Shown piece after piece: positions 8,387-17,736 of a stretch of DNA of 64,000 nt. Under the pieces are notes generated by a model. That model saw only the letters and a list, made by a program, of their open reading frames with translations, had not been told where the DNA came from and did no database searches. This DNA is from Dyadobacter sp. MSC1_007. GTDB taxonomy: Bacteria; Bacteroidota; Bacteroidia; Cytophagales; Spirosomataceae. Each line of letters opens with the position of its first letter. Positions within the stretch are counted from its first letter, which is position 1. The stretch spans positions 124,001-188,000 of the forward strand of contig NZ_JAMOZL010000003.1 of NCBI RefSeq assembly GCF_023667495.1, given 5' to 3'. Both the position numbers and the translations under genes were made by a program.

Positions 8387-10921
8387 ATGAAAAAGACAAT
8401 CAGCATTAATATAGGCGGCATTATCTTTCACATCGAGGAAGATGGCTACGAGAAACTGAAAGGTTATCTTTCGTCTATCCAGAAGTACTTTTCTTCATTC
8501 GCCGATAGCAAGGAAATTCTTTCAGACATTGAAGGAAGGATTGCGGAGCGGTTTTTGAACAAACAAAAAGCGGAGACCAAGCAGGTTATATCCCTGTCGG
8601 ATGTAGACGAACTCATTGCTGCAATGGGTACCGTGGCCGACTTCGAGGCTATCGAAGAGGCAGAAGACATCCTGGCCAATCCGCTTGAATCGGCGACAGC
8701 GCAACAGTCTGCTCCGAAACAGGAAAGTTACAGCAATCCGGTCCCTCCCAAGACCGAAGCTGCCAGGTCTACCGCGCCGAAGAAACTTGTCAGGGACCTT
8801 CGCAGGAAATTGCTGGGTGGTGTGGCAGCCGGTTTGGCACATTACTTCACCGTGGACCCGATCTGGATCAGGCTTGCATTCCTGTTTGCCGTGATAGGCC
8901 TGCCCGCAGGTTCAGGTATGATGGATATGAATGCGGAAGACGTGTTCGGCCCGATCTCAGGATTTATGGTGCTGGTCTATATCGCCATGTGGGTAGCATT
9001 CCCAGGGTCATCGACGCTGGAAGAAGATGCACATATCAAGAAATTTTACCGCGATCCGGACCGCAAAGTGGTAGGTGGTGTGGCGGCCGGAGTAGCTTCC
9101 TATTTCGGAGTTGACCTTGGAGTCGTCCGTTTTCTTTGGGTATTATCGATCTTACTATTTGGAACAGGTTTTCTGATATACATTGTACTTTGGGTGATCG
9201 CGCCGGTTGCCAACACGCTTACTGAAAAAATGGAAATGCAGGGGGAGCCTATTACCCTCTCCAATATTGAGTCGAATATCAAGCAAAGTCTCAATCTGGA
9301 AGAAAGAGGGGGAGAAGAGCATGTGGCTACCAAAATTTTGCTGTTCCCTTTTCGTGCGATCGCATTAGTTATCGGCGCATTAGGACAGCTGCTGAAAGGA
9401 TTAGGGCCGGTATTGAGGGTGATGATCAGCGTGTTTCTGATTGCTACGGCCGTGCTTGGTCTGCTCGGACTGGTTATTGCCGGTGGTGTTGCATTGGGCC
9501 TTACCAGCTCGGGTACATTCGATAGTTTGCCGCTGCCATTCCAGATTTACCAGGAACTGCCTGAAATACTGATCTTATCAGGGATACTGGTCGCTGCTAT
9601 TCCTTTGATCACATTCCTTTTACTTGGTCTGACGCTGCTATCGAACAAGAAGATCGTGACTGGAAGCGTGTGGCTTACTTTGCTCGGTCTCTGGATCGTG
9701 GGTGTGATCGGTGCAACAATTGGTGGGGTATCTTACCAGAGAAATTTTGCCAAAGGCGGCGAGGTAAACGAGTCGGTTTACTATCCTGTTCCAACTGGGA
9801 CCCTGACGCTGGACTATGATAATGATTGGGAAGAGGAAAATGTAGATGTGGATGTAAGGTTGGTTGGTTTCGTAGGAACCGACAGTATTAAGCTCGATAA
9901 ACGGTTTTATGCCCGGGGACGGTCACGGGAGGATGCAGAAAAAAATGCTGCAAAGCTGAAATATGATGTTATGGTAAAGGATTCTGTGTTCAAGTTCACA
10001 GAAGGCCCTTCATTGTCGAACCGTATGCAGTTCCGTGGCCAGGATATCGACCTTGCATTGCATATCCCTTATAATAAGCCGTTCGCTATGACCCGTGATT
10101 TCTATTATGAATTGAATGAATGGGACAGCAATCATCAGATCAAAACTAAATACAAGCTGGATGGCGGGGATGTAATTTGGAATAATCTCGTATGGGTAAT
10201 GCGCCGCGATTCAGGACTGGTGTGTGTGAACATCCCGGCGAAGTATATCAAAACAGAAAGTGATGAGCACGATAACAACTCCGGCTACTCATTTGAGTAT
10301 GACGATAACAACGATCTGGAACTAGGCGAAAGAGGAAGTTATAGTAAGCAGTTCCCCGTGTCCGAATTCAAAAAGATCGATATCGGCGGTGCTTATTCTA
10401 TCATCGTTCGCCAGGGAGCGGAGTTCGGTGTAACGGCTGACTCGGACAATCAGGAGCATATCGACGATATCAAAGTGATAGTTGAGGACGGTGTGCTGCG
10501 TGTTAAACGGACACAGGAGTTCAACCTCTTTGACGCTGACAAATGGGAAAGGATAGGGCTGGTTATTACGATGCCTACCATTGAAGGCCTGTCGCTTTCC
10601 GGTGCTAATAAGACCCTGGTGACAGATTTCAAAGGACTTGCGAAGCTGAATGTGGACATTTCCGGCGCTTCGAAATCAGAGATCCATGTCGACGCGGACC
10701 AGCTGACAGTGAACATCTCCGGCGCTTCCAAAGCGACATTGAAAGGCTCGGCCAAATCAGCAAAACTGGATGCCCACGGTGCCTGCAAGCTGACCGCGAC
10801 TGAAATGACGATCCAGAATGCGGATGTGAATGCATCCGGGGCATCGAAGGTAGAATTGAGCCGCGTCCCTAACCTGAACCGCCACGCGAGTGGGGCAAGT
10901 AAGATAAATGTTCAGGAGTAA
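8387..10921 (+). CDS. Double PspC-domain membrane protein with C-terminal GIN (DUF2807) domain
   Basis: An 844-residue inner-membrane protein. Residues 1-110 are a cytoplasmic region with an acidic linker. Two PspC domains follow (about 128-205 and 220-275), each with the RKLLGGVAAGLAHYF / RKVVGGVAAGVASYF signature and membrane helices. Further hydrophobic helices lie around 310-460, a soluble beta-rich region around 470-640, and a DUF2807 beta-helix at about 660-844 with recurring SGASK/SGANK turns roughly every 17-20 residues. PspC domains are linked to phage-shock-type membrane stress sensing. The role is inferred: a PadR-controlled envelope stress protein. Confidence 0.88.
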   Translation: MKKTISINIGGIIFHIEEDGYEKLKGYLSSIQKYFSSFADSKEILSDIEGRIAERFLNKQKAETKQVISLSDVDELIAAMGTVADFEAIEEAEDILANPLESATAQQSAPKQESYSNPVPPKTEAARSTAPKKLVRDLRRKLLGGVAAGLAHYFTVDPIWIRLAFLFAVIGLPAGSGMMDMNAEDVFGPISGFMVLVYIAMWVAFPGSSTLEEDAHIKKFYRDPDRKVVGGVAAGVASYFGVDLGVVRFLWVLSILLFGTGFLIYIVLWVIAPVANTLTEKMEMQGEPITLSNIESNIKQSLNLEERGGEEHVATKILLFPFRAIALVIGALGQLLKGLGPVLRVMISVFLIATAVLGLLGLVIAGGVALGLTSSGTFDSLPLPFQIYQELPEILILSGILVAAIPLITFLLLGLTLLSNKKIVTGSVWLTLLGLWIVGVIGATIGGVSYQRNFAKGGEVNESVYYPVPTGTLTLDYDNDWEEENVDVDVRLVGFVGTDSIKLDKRFYARGRSREDAEKNAAKLKYDVMVKDSVFKFTEGPSLSNRMQFRGQDIDLALHIPYNKPFAMTRDFYYELNEWDSNHQIKTKYKLDGGDVIWNNLVWVMRRDSGLVCVNIPAKYIKTESDEHDNNSGYSFEYDDNNDLELGERGSYSKQFPVSEFKKIDIGGAYSIIVRQGAEFGVTADSDNQEHIDDIKVIVEDGVLRVKRTQEFNLFDADKWERIGLVITMPTIEGLSLSGANKTLVTDFKGLAKLNVDISGASKSEIHVDADQLTVNISGASKATLKGSAKSAKLDAHGACKLTATEMTIQNADVNASGASKVELSRVPNLNRHASGASKINVQE

Positions 10922-10975
10922 TGCAACTTTTAGATTGAAGTGAACATCTTTCAGGAAACACTAACTTATTATACC

Positions 10976-11671
10976 ATGAAAAGGACGCAGCTATTCTTAA
11001 CTATGGCCATTCTGCTGGCTACTTTATCCTTCAATGCCATTGCTCAGAATAACCGCAATTTTACGGTGACTGGTTTTAACAAATTGTCAATGGGTAGTGC
11101 TTTTAAGATCGAAGTAAAACAGGGAAGCAATTTCAGCGTCGCCACTTCCGGCCGTGAGGAGGATCTGGAAGACCTGGAAGCCACTGTAAAAAATGGTACG
11201 CTGCACCTGGGCTATAAAAATAATGGTTGGAACAAAAACCGGAAGACCGTCAACGTCAATATCACAATGCCTGCATTGGCCGGTGTGGACTTTTCAGGCG
11301 CAAGCAAGGCTAATGTGGCTTCGTTCAGCGGTGTGAAGAGCATGGAAATCGAGGTGTCGGGTGCTTCACAGGTAACGATGGCGTGCTCTGCACCAAAAGT
11401 GAGTGTCGATTTGTCCGGTGCGTCATCACTTTCGCTCTCCGGGCAGGGTGATGTACTGAGCGGTGAAGTGTCGGGTGCATCGTCATTCAAAGGCCGTGAG
11501 TTTTCTGCTAAAACAGTCAGTATCGATGCTTCCGGTGCCAGCAGTGCGGCGATTGTAGCCAGCGCTACGGTTAATGCCGAAGCCAGCGGCGCGAGCAGCA
11601 TTCGTTACTCAGGCGGGGCCAAAGATATTCATTCAAGCACATCCGGCGCCAGTTCCATCAAAAGAGAATAA
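10976..11671 (+). CDS. Exported head-GIN (DUF2807) beta-helix protein
   Basis: Starting at the ATG at 10976, a 231-residue protein with a clear signal peptide (MKRTQLFLTMAILLATLSF, cleaved after AIAQ). Nearly all the rest is a DUF2807 domain, with seven SGAS turns (for example DFSGASKAN, DLSGASSLS, STSGASSIK) spaced 17-20 residues, a right-handed beta-helix pattern. A GTG at 10940 would extend the frame by 12 residues but spoils the signal peptide. It is the last gene of the PadR operon, 54 bp after the PspC/GIN gene, and shares its C-terminal domain; a strong terminator follows. Function unknown. Confidence 0.88.
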   Translation: MKRTQLFLTMAILLATLSFNAIAQNNRNFTVTGFNKLSMGSAFKIEVKQGSNFSVATSGREEDLEDLEATVKNGTLHLGYKNNGWNKNRKTVNVNITMPALAGVDFSGASKANVASFSGVKSMEIEVSGASQVTMACSAPKVSVDLSGASSLSLSGQGDVLSGEVSGASSFKGREFSAKTVSIDASGASSAAIVASATVNAEASGASSIRYSGGAKDIHSSTSGASSIKRE

Positions 11672-11701
11672 AAAATAACGCATTAATATTCACCATGAAT
11701 T

Positions 11702-11735
11702 ACAAATAAGGCCTGCGGTTTGCGGGCCTTATTTG
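11702..11735. terminator. Bidirectional intrinsic terminator
   Basis: ACAAATAAGGCC and GGCCTTATTTGT (with a one-base offset) pair around a GC-rich loop. Both flanks are A/T-rich, so U-tracts form on either strand. It lies between the convergent GIN gene and the lipoprotein gene. Confidence 0.8.
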
Positions 11736-11746
11736 TTTATTACTGC

Positions 11747-12862
11747 CTACTGTTGGCAGTCGGCATATTTGTAAGTCGTTCTTCTGATAAATTTTCCACC
11801 TTGTGTGTCCACTGTACTGACGGAAGATTGGGGTAGGTTGCCATTAGTGTATGTAAACTTAGTGTCTTCTTGCCATACGAAAGATGTATCGTTGCCATAA
11901 GTAGTGTTTTTTAATCGCGTAACATTATTTATCCCCATCCCTACCATGGATTGTACAGTCCCAAACGGGAGAGGCATGCCTTTGAATTTGGTAGGCACGA
12001 GTGTTTCGGGATTGATTTTGTTATCATACTGAAATTCCTGTGTTGCGTTCGTCTTCCCCTTGTACACTGTTTCGTATTTCAAAAGGTTTCCATTCGTGTC
12101 ATATTTGTAGTTGGTTACTACATCTACGCCAACAATCTGACTATTTTTGCCGTTTTCATTTTTATAGGTGGCCGTTGAAATTGTTCCGTCGGGTGCGGTC
12201 GACTGCATCGAAGTAATGAGGCCACCAACATAATTTGTCAGAGTCTTGAAATTATCCTGATTGATTGCATCCGTGCTTACCAGATTATTTTGCGCATCGT
12301 AGTTGTATTTTGTTTTTGTGGTAAATGTTTGGGTAGCCGCCGGTAAATTGTCACCCAAATAAGTGATTACACTGGTCATATTCACTTCTTTTAACCACCC
12401 GTTTTCGTATTTGAAATCTGTCGTACGTACCAAGTCCGTCAGCAATTTTCCAACAGGACCTTTATCGAGAAAAAAGAATCTGGTGGATTCTCCGCCCTGT
12501 TGATTTCTGTTCTGAGTAAAGGCTTCCTGAACCAGGAAACCCTCCGCGTCATACTTGTATTGAAGCTCATCGTTTTCTGCATCGTCTTTCACGAGAGTGT
12601 TCTGAACAGTGTCATTTTCTATTGTCCGAATTACTGTCGAAATTTTAAGAGGCAGACGATCGTCTGTTTGAATGATATTCTTATCGTAAGTGCCAGTTGT
12701 TTTTGAACCGTAATACCTGGTTTCGACGACGTAAGAGAGTCCCGCATATTTACATGAACCGGTGTTAGGCTCCGGTTCATGATCTTTGTTTGAGCAGGAA
12801 AATAAAACGGCGAGTGCAATTGCCGGGATAATTGATTTGAGAGAACTAAGTAAAGATTTCAA
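11747..12862 (-). CDS. Lipoprotein with YD/RHS-like repeats, function unknown
   Basis: A 371-residue protein with a lipobox (AVLFSCSNKDHEPE, Cys at about 23), so probably anchored in the outer membrane. The mature part has several degenerate YKYDTNGNLLKYE-type motifs (KYDAEGFL, NYDAQNNLVST, KYDTNGNLLKYETV), like those of RHS/YD wall-associated proteins, but no toxin or core domain. It ends with YKYADCQQ. The gene is alone on the minus strand. No enzymatic function can be assigned; a surface beta-structure protein is the most that can be said. Confidence 0.7.
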   Translation of the reverse strand: MKSLLSSLKSIIPAIALAVLFSCSNKDHEPEPNTGSCKYAGLSYVVETRYYGSKTTGTYDKNIIQTDDRLPLKISTVIRTIENDTVQNTLVKDDAENDELQYKYDAEGFLVQEAFTQNRNQQGGESTRFFFLDKGPVGKLLTDLVRTTDFKYENGWLKEVNMTSVITYLGDNLPAATQTFTTKTKYNYDAQNNLVSTDAINQDNFKTLTNYVGGLITSMQSTAPDGTISTATYKNENGKNSQIVGVDVVTNYKYDTNGNLLKYETVYKGKTNATQEFQYDNKINPETLVPTKFKGMPLPFGTVQSMVGMGINNVTRLKNTTYGNDTSFVWQEDTKFTYTNGNLPQSSVSTVDTQGGKFIRRTTYKYADCQQ

Positions 12863-12997
12863 TAGGTTTCGAATTTGTGACGTGTTAACAGAAACTTCTC
12901 ATTGCGTAATGTAAGTAACTTACAATAACTTCTACAATTTGGGATAAATCTGATTCTTTTACAACTTGCGTCACGCAACACGCATTACTGACACGAC

Positions 12998-13843
12998 ATG
13001 ACAAGAAGATATACGTTATCCGTTGCCTTGCTTTTTATCCTTTGCCAGCAGCTGGCGTTTGGGCAGGGCAGATCCAAATTTGGTAACCGCTATACCAACC
13101 CCTTCGGAGTATTGAGCGTTACCGCAGGCTTGGGGGTCGCCTATTATATGGGCGACTTGAATGACGGGGTCAATATGAAGCATCTTGGCCTTGGGCCATC
13201 CATTTCGCTTGGCGCATTATACCGCCTTACCGAACACGTGAGCGCAAGAGGAGAACTTCGGTTCTACCAGGTTTCGGGCGATCAGAAGTATTCCAAAAAT
13301 TTTCAGAATAACCTTTCATTCAAAACCTTTAATCCTGATTTCAACCTGGGATTGCAAGCCGACTTGTTTGCATTCAACCGCCAGGCGCCGATCAATCCAT
13401 ATTTGTTCGGGGCAGTAGGCGTAACGCATTTGAACCCAAAAGCGGAACTAGGCGGAACCTGGTACAGCCTGGCGCCATTGACGACCGAGGGTGTGAAATA
13501 TAAGCGTTTGCCGCTGGTTGTTACGGCGGGAATAGGGGTCTCTTTTAAAACGACCCAGCGCCTTAGCCTCGGGGTGGAGCTGTGCAACAACTTTGTCAAT
13601 TCCGATTACCTGGACGATGTCAGCACGGTGTATCCCAACCCCGACCAGCTTCCCAGTGACCTTGCCAGACAGCTTTCCGACCGTGCTCCGGAGATAGGCG
13701 AGCAGGCCAGGCAGCCCGGATGGAACCGGGGTAGCGCCACCAATAAGGATAGCTATTTGTTTTTACAGGTCCGGGCCACTTACCTGATCGGCAACCGGGC
13801 GCAGAATATCGAGAGACGAAAAACCCGCTGTCCGAAATTTTAA
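12998..13843 (+). CDS. DUF6089-like outer-membrane beta-barrel protein
   Basis: 281 residues with a signal peptide (1-22, ending AFGQ). The mature protein begins with SVTAGLGVAYYMGDLND and shows alternating strands (VSARGELRFYQVSGDQKY, LNLGLQADLFAF, VVTAGIGVSFK, YLFLQVRATYLIG) ending in an aromatic strand, as in small porin-like barrels. The DUF6089 family is Bacteroidota-specific and without known function. The following thioesterase gene begins 17 bp after its stop, so the two are probably co-transcribed. Confidence 0.75.
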   Translation: MTRRYTLSVALLFILCQQLAFGQGRSKFGNRYTNPFGVLSVTAGLGVAYYMGDLNDGVNMKHLGLGPSISLGALYRLTEHVSARGELRFYQVSGDQKYSKNFQNNLSFKTFNPDFNLGLQADLFAFNRQAPINPYLFGAVGVTHLNPKAELGGTWYSLAPLTTEGVKYKRLPLVVTAGIGVSFKTTQRLSLGVELCNNFVNSDYLDDVSTVYPNPDQLPSDLARQLSDRAPEIGEQARQPGWNRGSATNKDSYLFLQVRATYLIGNRAQNIERRKTRCPKF

Positions 13844-13859
13844 TCCATTGAATAAACTA

Positions 13860-14378
13860 ATGCTGAAACCCAAAAAGCCCCATCAATCCGAAGTGACCAT
13901 GACCGAAATGGTACTTCCCAATGACACTAACACACTTAATAATCTGATGGGAGGGAGGCTGCTGCATTGGATGGACATTTGTGCCGCCATTTCTGCGCAG
14001 AAGCATTCCAACCGCATTGTAGTAACGGCTTCTGTCGATAATGTCTCGTTTACCGAACCCATCCGGCTTGGTAACATCGTAACCATGCGCGCCAAAGTGA
14101 CCCGCGCCTTCAACTCATCGATGGAAGTTTTTCTCGAAGTGTGGGCTGAGGATATCCCGGCGGGGCAGCGTGTGAGCACCAACCGCGCATTTTATACATT
14201 CGTAGCAGTAGACCAGAACGGTCGTCCCATCGAAGTACCGGCCCTCGAACCGGAAACCGACGAGGAAAATGAGCTGTATTTAAGCGCCCTGCGTCGCCGT
14301 CAGTTGCGCCTCGTGTTGGCCGGACGTATGAATGCCACGGAAGCTACCGAACTCAAAGCGCTTTTTCAGGTGAAATAA
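13860..14378 (+). CDS. Acyl-CoA thioesterase, hot-dog fold (YciA/BFIT type)
   Basis: A cytoplasmic enzyme predicted to hydrolyse acyl-CoA to free acid and CoA. The hot-dog signature NTLNNLMGGRLLHWMDICAA includes the conserved Asn/Asp region of YciA-type thioesterases, and VTASVDNVSFTEPIRLGN follows. The start used is the ATG at 13860 (172 residues); a TTG at 13848 would add four. A C-terminal basic stretch (LRRRQLRLVLAGRM) extends past the fold. The gene lies between the DUF6089 and RidA genes on the same strand with short gaps. Confidence 0.88.
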   Translation: MLKPKKPHQSEVTMTEMVLPNDTNTLNNLMGGRLLHWMDICAAISAQKHSNRIVVTASVDNVSFTEPIRLGNIVTMRAKVTRAFNSSMEVFLEVWAEDIPAGQRVSTNRAFYTFVAVDQNGRPIEVPALEPETDEENELYLSALRRRQLRLVLAGRMNATEATELKALFQVK

Positions 14379-14431
14379 GGCCGTTGGCATGCCATAATTT
14401 GGTAATTTTACCAGATCAACTCTTTATTGCT

Positions 14432-14800
14432 ATGCCCAAACAGATCATATTTTCAGATAAAGCACCGGCCCCCATTGGTCCTTACAGTCAGGCTGTTAAA
14501 GTAAATGGCACTGTTTATGTTTCAGGACAGATCGCCGCCGAGCTTGCGAAGTCCGGGGATATCAAAGCTGAGACCGGAATGGTCATGCAAAACATCGGCC
14601 ATATTCTGGGCGCAGCAGGTCTTGGTTTTCATAATGTGGTGAAAGCCAGTATTTTTCTCCGTGATATGAACGATTTTGCGTCGGTAAACGAGATTTACGG
14701 GAGCTTTTTTACCAAAGAACCACCAGCCAGAGAGACCGTGCAGGTAGCGCGTTTGCCTAAGGATGTCAATGTCGAAATATCGGTTATTGCGGTGGAGTAG
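14432..14800 (+). CDS. ridA: RidA family enamine/imine deaminase
   Basis: 122 residues from the ATG at 14432. RidA hydrolyses reactive 2-aminoacrylate and related imines produced by PLP enzymes. Features are APIGPYSQAVKVNG at the N-terminus, the GFHNVVKASIFL strand and the C-terminal ARETVQVARLPKDVNVEI, which includes the Arg that binds the substrate carboxylate in the ridA subgroup. The length equals the family norm. The longer reading from 14384 adds residues with no homology character. gltX follows 62 bp downstream. Confidence 0.93.
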   Translation: MPKQIIFSDKAPAPIGPYSQAVKVNGTVYVSGQIAAELAKSGDIKAETGMVMQNIGHILGAAGLGFHNVVKASIFLRDMNDFASVNEIYGSFFTKEPPARETVQVARLPKDVNVEISVIAVE

Positions 14801-14862
14801 CAATTAGCCAGATGACCACACTTGACAAAAACCATTGAACTAGTAAATAATTTTTTGAATAA

Positions 14863-16413
14863 ATGAATAATCAACCTGTCCGGGTAAGATTTGCGCCAAG
14901 CCCAACCGGTCCGCTGCATGCGGGTGGTGTGCGTACGGCTTTGTATAACTATTTGTTTGCGCGCCAGCAGGGCGGGCAAATGTTGCTCCGTATTGAAGAT
15001 ACCGATCAAAACCGCTACGTGCCGGGAGCGGAAGCATATATATTGGAAGCTTTGGAATGGCTAGGCATCCAGATTGACGAGGGCCCGCAGCAAGGCGGCC
15101 CGCACGCTCCTTACCGGCAATCGGAAAGAAAAGAAATGTACCGCGAATATGCGGAAAGGCTGGTTCAGGAAGGTAAGGCATATTATGCTTTTGATACGAC
15201 CGAGCAGCTGGACGAAATGCGTAAAAGAATGGAAGCGGCAAAAGTTGCGGCTGTTCAGTACAATGCGATCACCCGTCTGGAAATGACCAATTCACTGACC
15301 TTATCGCCGGAAGAAACAAAAGCACGCCTCGAAAGTGGCGAAGCCTATGTGATCCGGATGAAGATTATGCCAAAGGAAGAGGTTCGTTTCAATGACCTTA
15401 TCCGCGGCTGGGTGGTGGTGCATTCATCACAGATCGATGACAAGGTCCTGCTAAAATCGGACGGTATGCCGACTTACCATTTGGCGAACATTGTGGACGA
15501 TCACCTGATGGGCATTACCCACGTTATCCGTGGTGAAGAATGGCTTCCATCGGCTCCATTACACGTTTTGTTATATCGATATCTCGGCTGGGAAAGCACA
15601 ATGCCGCAGTTTGCACACCTTCCGTTACTGCTGAAACCCGACGGAAACGGTAAGCTCTCGAAACGCGACGCGGACCTGGGCGGTTTCCCGATTTTCCCAT
15701 TGGAATGGACCGATCCGGTTACAGGAGATAAGGCAAGAGGTTTTCGTGAGGAAGGTTATCTGCCCGGCGCTACGGCCAATTTCCTTGCATTGCTGGGTTG
15801 GAATGCGGGAACCGAGCAGGAAATTTTCAGTATGGATGAACTGATCAGCTCATTCAGCTTTGAGCGTGTACACAAAGCGGGCGCGCGTTTCGATATTCAG
15901 AAAGCAAACTGGTTTAACCAGCAATATCTGAAACAGCTGGACGACTCGGTGATCGTTGAAGAACTCAAACCATTGTTTAAAAATAGTGGTATCGATATAA
16001 ATCAAAGCCAGATTGCGCAGATTGTGCATTTGCTGAAAGACCGGGTACATTTTACCAAAGAAATCGTTTCCGAATCGCTCTTCCTTTTCCATGCACCCGA
16101 AGTTTATGACCAGGATGTGGTGATCAAGAAGTGGAATGAAGAGGCTGTTAATGCAATATCAGGTTTTAAGGATGCATTGGTTGCTTTTGAAGGAGATTTC
16201 GTTGCGCACGACATCAAGGAATTGCTGTCAGCCACGATGGATTCATTGGGTATTAAGATGGGTAAAATCATGCAGGCATTGCGGTTGGCCGTAACAGGCG
16301 CCGGTGCAGGCCCCGACCTGATGATCATCATGGAGATACTCGGCAAAGAGGAAGTGGTGAAGAGACTGGAAAGTGCCGTAAACCGCTTATCAGCGCAAAT
16401 CAGGCTGGCATAG
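14863..16413 (+). CDS. gltX: Glutamyl-tRNA synthetase
   Basis: A 516-residue class I synthetase that charges tRNA-Glu. The HIGH-type motif is FAPSPTGPLHAGGVRTALYNYLFARQ (residues 10-35) and the KMSKS-type motif is KLSKRD (about 266-271). RIEDTDQNRY and the VHSSQIDDKVLLKSDGMPTYHLANIVDDH stretch are typical. A GYLPGATANFLALLGWN segment precedes the C-terminal anticodon-binding helical domain. The length and the insertion after the KLSKR motif are normal for Bacteroidota enzymes. Confidence 0.97.
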   Translation: MNNQPVRVRFAPSPTGPLHAGGVRTALYNYLFARQQGGQMLLRIEDTDQNRYVPGAEAYILEALEWLGIQIDEGPQQGGPHAPYRQSERKEMYREYAERLVQEGKAYYAFDTTEQLDEMRKRMEAAKVAAVQYNAITRLEMTNSLTLSPEETKARLESGEAYVIRMKIMPKEEVRFNDLIRGWVVVHSSQIDDKVLLKSDGMPTYHLANIVDDHLMGITHVIRGEEWLPSAPLHVLLYRYLGWESTMPQFAHLPLLLKPDGNGKLSKRDADLGGFPIFPLEWTDPVTGDKARGFREEGYLPGATANFLALLGWNAGTEQEIFSMDELISSFSFERVHKAGARFDIQKANWFNQQYLKQLDDSVIVEELKPLFKNSGIDINQSQIAQIVHLLKDRVHFTKEIVSESLFLFHAPEVYDQDVVIKKWNEEAVNAISGFKDALVAFEGDFVAHDIKELLSATMDSLGIKMGKIMQALRLAVTGAGAGPDLMIIMEILGKEEVVKRLESAVNRLSAQIRLA

Positions 16414-16442
16414 TTCTGTTAAGACCGTATGATCAAATAGAA

Positions 16443-16473
16443 TTGTTGCCGGATAGATCATTGCCTATTTTCG
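16443..16473 (+). promoter_or_regulatory. Promoter-like TTG-N20-TATTTTCG
   Basis: TTG at 16443-16445 and TATTTTCG at 16466-16473 are 20 bases apart; the -7 box differs from TAnnTTTG at one base. Transcription would begin near 16480, just ahead of the small acidic protein gene. Confidence 0.4.
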
Positions 16474-16520
16474 TAAATATTGAATAACGGACCGCCGGGC
16501 GGCCCATCGCTATCAAACAC

Positions 16521-16781
16521 ATGGCTAAGAAAAAACAATCCGAAACGTCCAAACCCGCACCCGAAAAACCGCGCGTGCACAAAGACCTGGATGGCTTTGA
16601 TATTCAGATTAACTCGTTTGGCGAAATCACCACGAGCTTTGATATGGACCGTATCAATGAATTTTTGAATAAAAATGTGGATGACAAAAAACTCCGTGAC
16701 CGGGAAGATATTCCGGGTAGAAAAACCCGGAAAGCCAAAAAGAAAACTTCCGAAGAAGAAGAGGAGGAGGAAGAAGAATAG
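16521..16781 (+). CDS. Small charged protein with Glu-rich tail, unknown function
   Basis: 86 residues: a Lys-rich N-terminus (MAKKKQSETSK), a conserved-looking core VHKDLDGFDIQINSFGEITTSFDMDRINEFLNKNVDDKKL, a basic stretch (RKTRKAKKKT) and a run of Glu at the end. No domain is recognised. The core pattern and its place between gltX and the AIM24 gene suggest a real Bacteroidota-specific protein. The charged ends suggest a disordered binder; nothing more can be concluded. Confidence 0.7.
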   Translation: MAKKKQSETSKPAPEKPRVHKDLDGFDIQINSFGEITTSFDMDRINEFLNKNVDDKKLRDREDIPGRKTRKAKKKTSEEEEEEEEE

Positions 16782-16833
16782 CAGGGCATTTTGACAGTTC
16801 GTTTGACCAAACCAACAAAACCTTTACGAAAAA

Positions 16834-17613
16834 ATGATCTCACACGAAATTGATTACAAAATCATCGGGGACGATATTCAGGTCGTTGAAATTGAGCTCG
16901 ATCCGAACGAAACCGTGATCGCCGAAGCTGGTGCCATGCTTTTCATGGAAGACGGTATCCAGTACGAAACAAAAATGGGTGACGGCTCGGAAGCTAACCA
17001 GAGCATTATGGGCAAGATTTTCCAGGCAGGAACCCGCTTGCTGACGGGCGAGTCGCTTTTCATGACCCATTTCACAAATCGTGGAGTAGGAAAGAAAAAA
17101 GTCGCTTTCTCGGCTCCATATCCTGGAACGGTGATGCCGATAGATCTCTCTAAAATTTATGGAAATGAGTTGATCGTTCAGAAAGACGGCTTCCTGTGTG
17201 CGGCAATGGGTACGAGCATGAAGATCCATTTCAACCAGCGTTTCGGCTCAGGTCTTTTCGGAGGAGAGGGTTTTATATTGCAAAAACTGAAAGGCGATGG
17301 AATGGCATTCGTTCATGCCGGTGGTGTGGTAATGGAAAAGCAACTCAACAACGAAACTCTGCGCGTCGATACCGGTTGCGTGGTTGCATTCGAACAGTCG
17401 CTGAGCTTTGATATCCAGCGTTCAGGCGGATTGAAATCGATGGTTTTTGGCGGAGAAGGAATGTTCCTGGCCACGTTGCGAGGAACAGGCCGTTGCTGGA
17501 TCCAGTCGATGCCGATCTCCAAATTGATACAAAGGCTTTCTGTTGCCGGCCCTAATGCAGGTAAAGAAAGCGGCTCGGTAATCGGAGGTTTGGGAAGGTT
17601 GTTCGAGGATTAA
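16834..17613 (+). CDS. AIM24/TIGR00266 family protein
   Basis: 259 residues with the AIM24 beta-helix pattern: [74 protein letters not shown] and [26 protein letters not shown]. In bacteria these proteins are soluble or membrane-associated with no established activity; the mitochondrial homologue affects inner-membrane organisation. The gene lies 52 bp after the acidic protein gene. A block of hairpin repeats follows its stop. Confidence 0.9.
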   Translation: MISHEIDYKIIGDDIQVVEIELDPNETVIAEAGAMLFMEDGIQYETKMGDGSEANQSIMGKIFQAGTRLLTGESLFMTHFTNRGVGKKKVAFSAPYPGTVMPIDLSKIYGNELIVQKDGFLCAAMGTSMKIHFNQRFGSGLFGGEGFILQKLKGDGMAFVHAGGVVMEKQLNNETLRVDTGCVVAFEQSLSFDIQRSGGLKSMVFGGEGMFLATLRGTGRCWIQSMPISKLIQRLSVAGPNAGKESGSVIGGLGRLFED

Positions 17614-17616
17614 AGA

Positions 17617-17732
17617 TGTCACACTGAGCGCAGTCGAAGTGCAGGCGATCACGCCATCATCCTTCGGCTGCGCTCAGGATGACAATAGCGACTGCGCTTA
17701 GCATGACATTGGCGCTGCGCTCAGGATGACAA
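17617..17732. repeat. Cluster of CCTGAGCG/GTCGAAGG hairpin repeats
   Basis: Four degenerate copies of the motif lie in 116 bases: TGTCACACTGAGCGCAGTCG at 17617-17636, an inverted copy around 17658-17683, a short one at 17691-17709 and another at 17711-17732. They can form alternate stem-loops between the convergent AIM24 and propeller genes and probably end both transcripts. Confidence 0.75.
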
Positions 17733-17736
17733 ACCT

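Noticed and set aside
10940..10975. GTG start adding 12 residues to the free GIN protein
   Set aside because: The ATG at 10976 begins a clean signal peptide; the extension would place charged residues before it.
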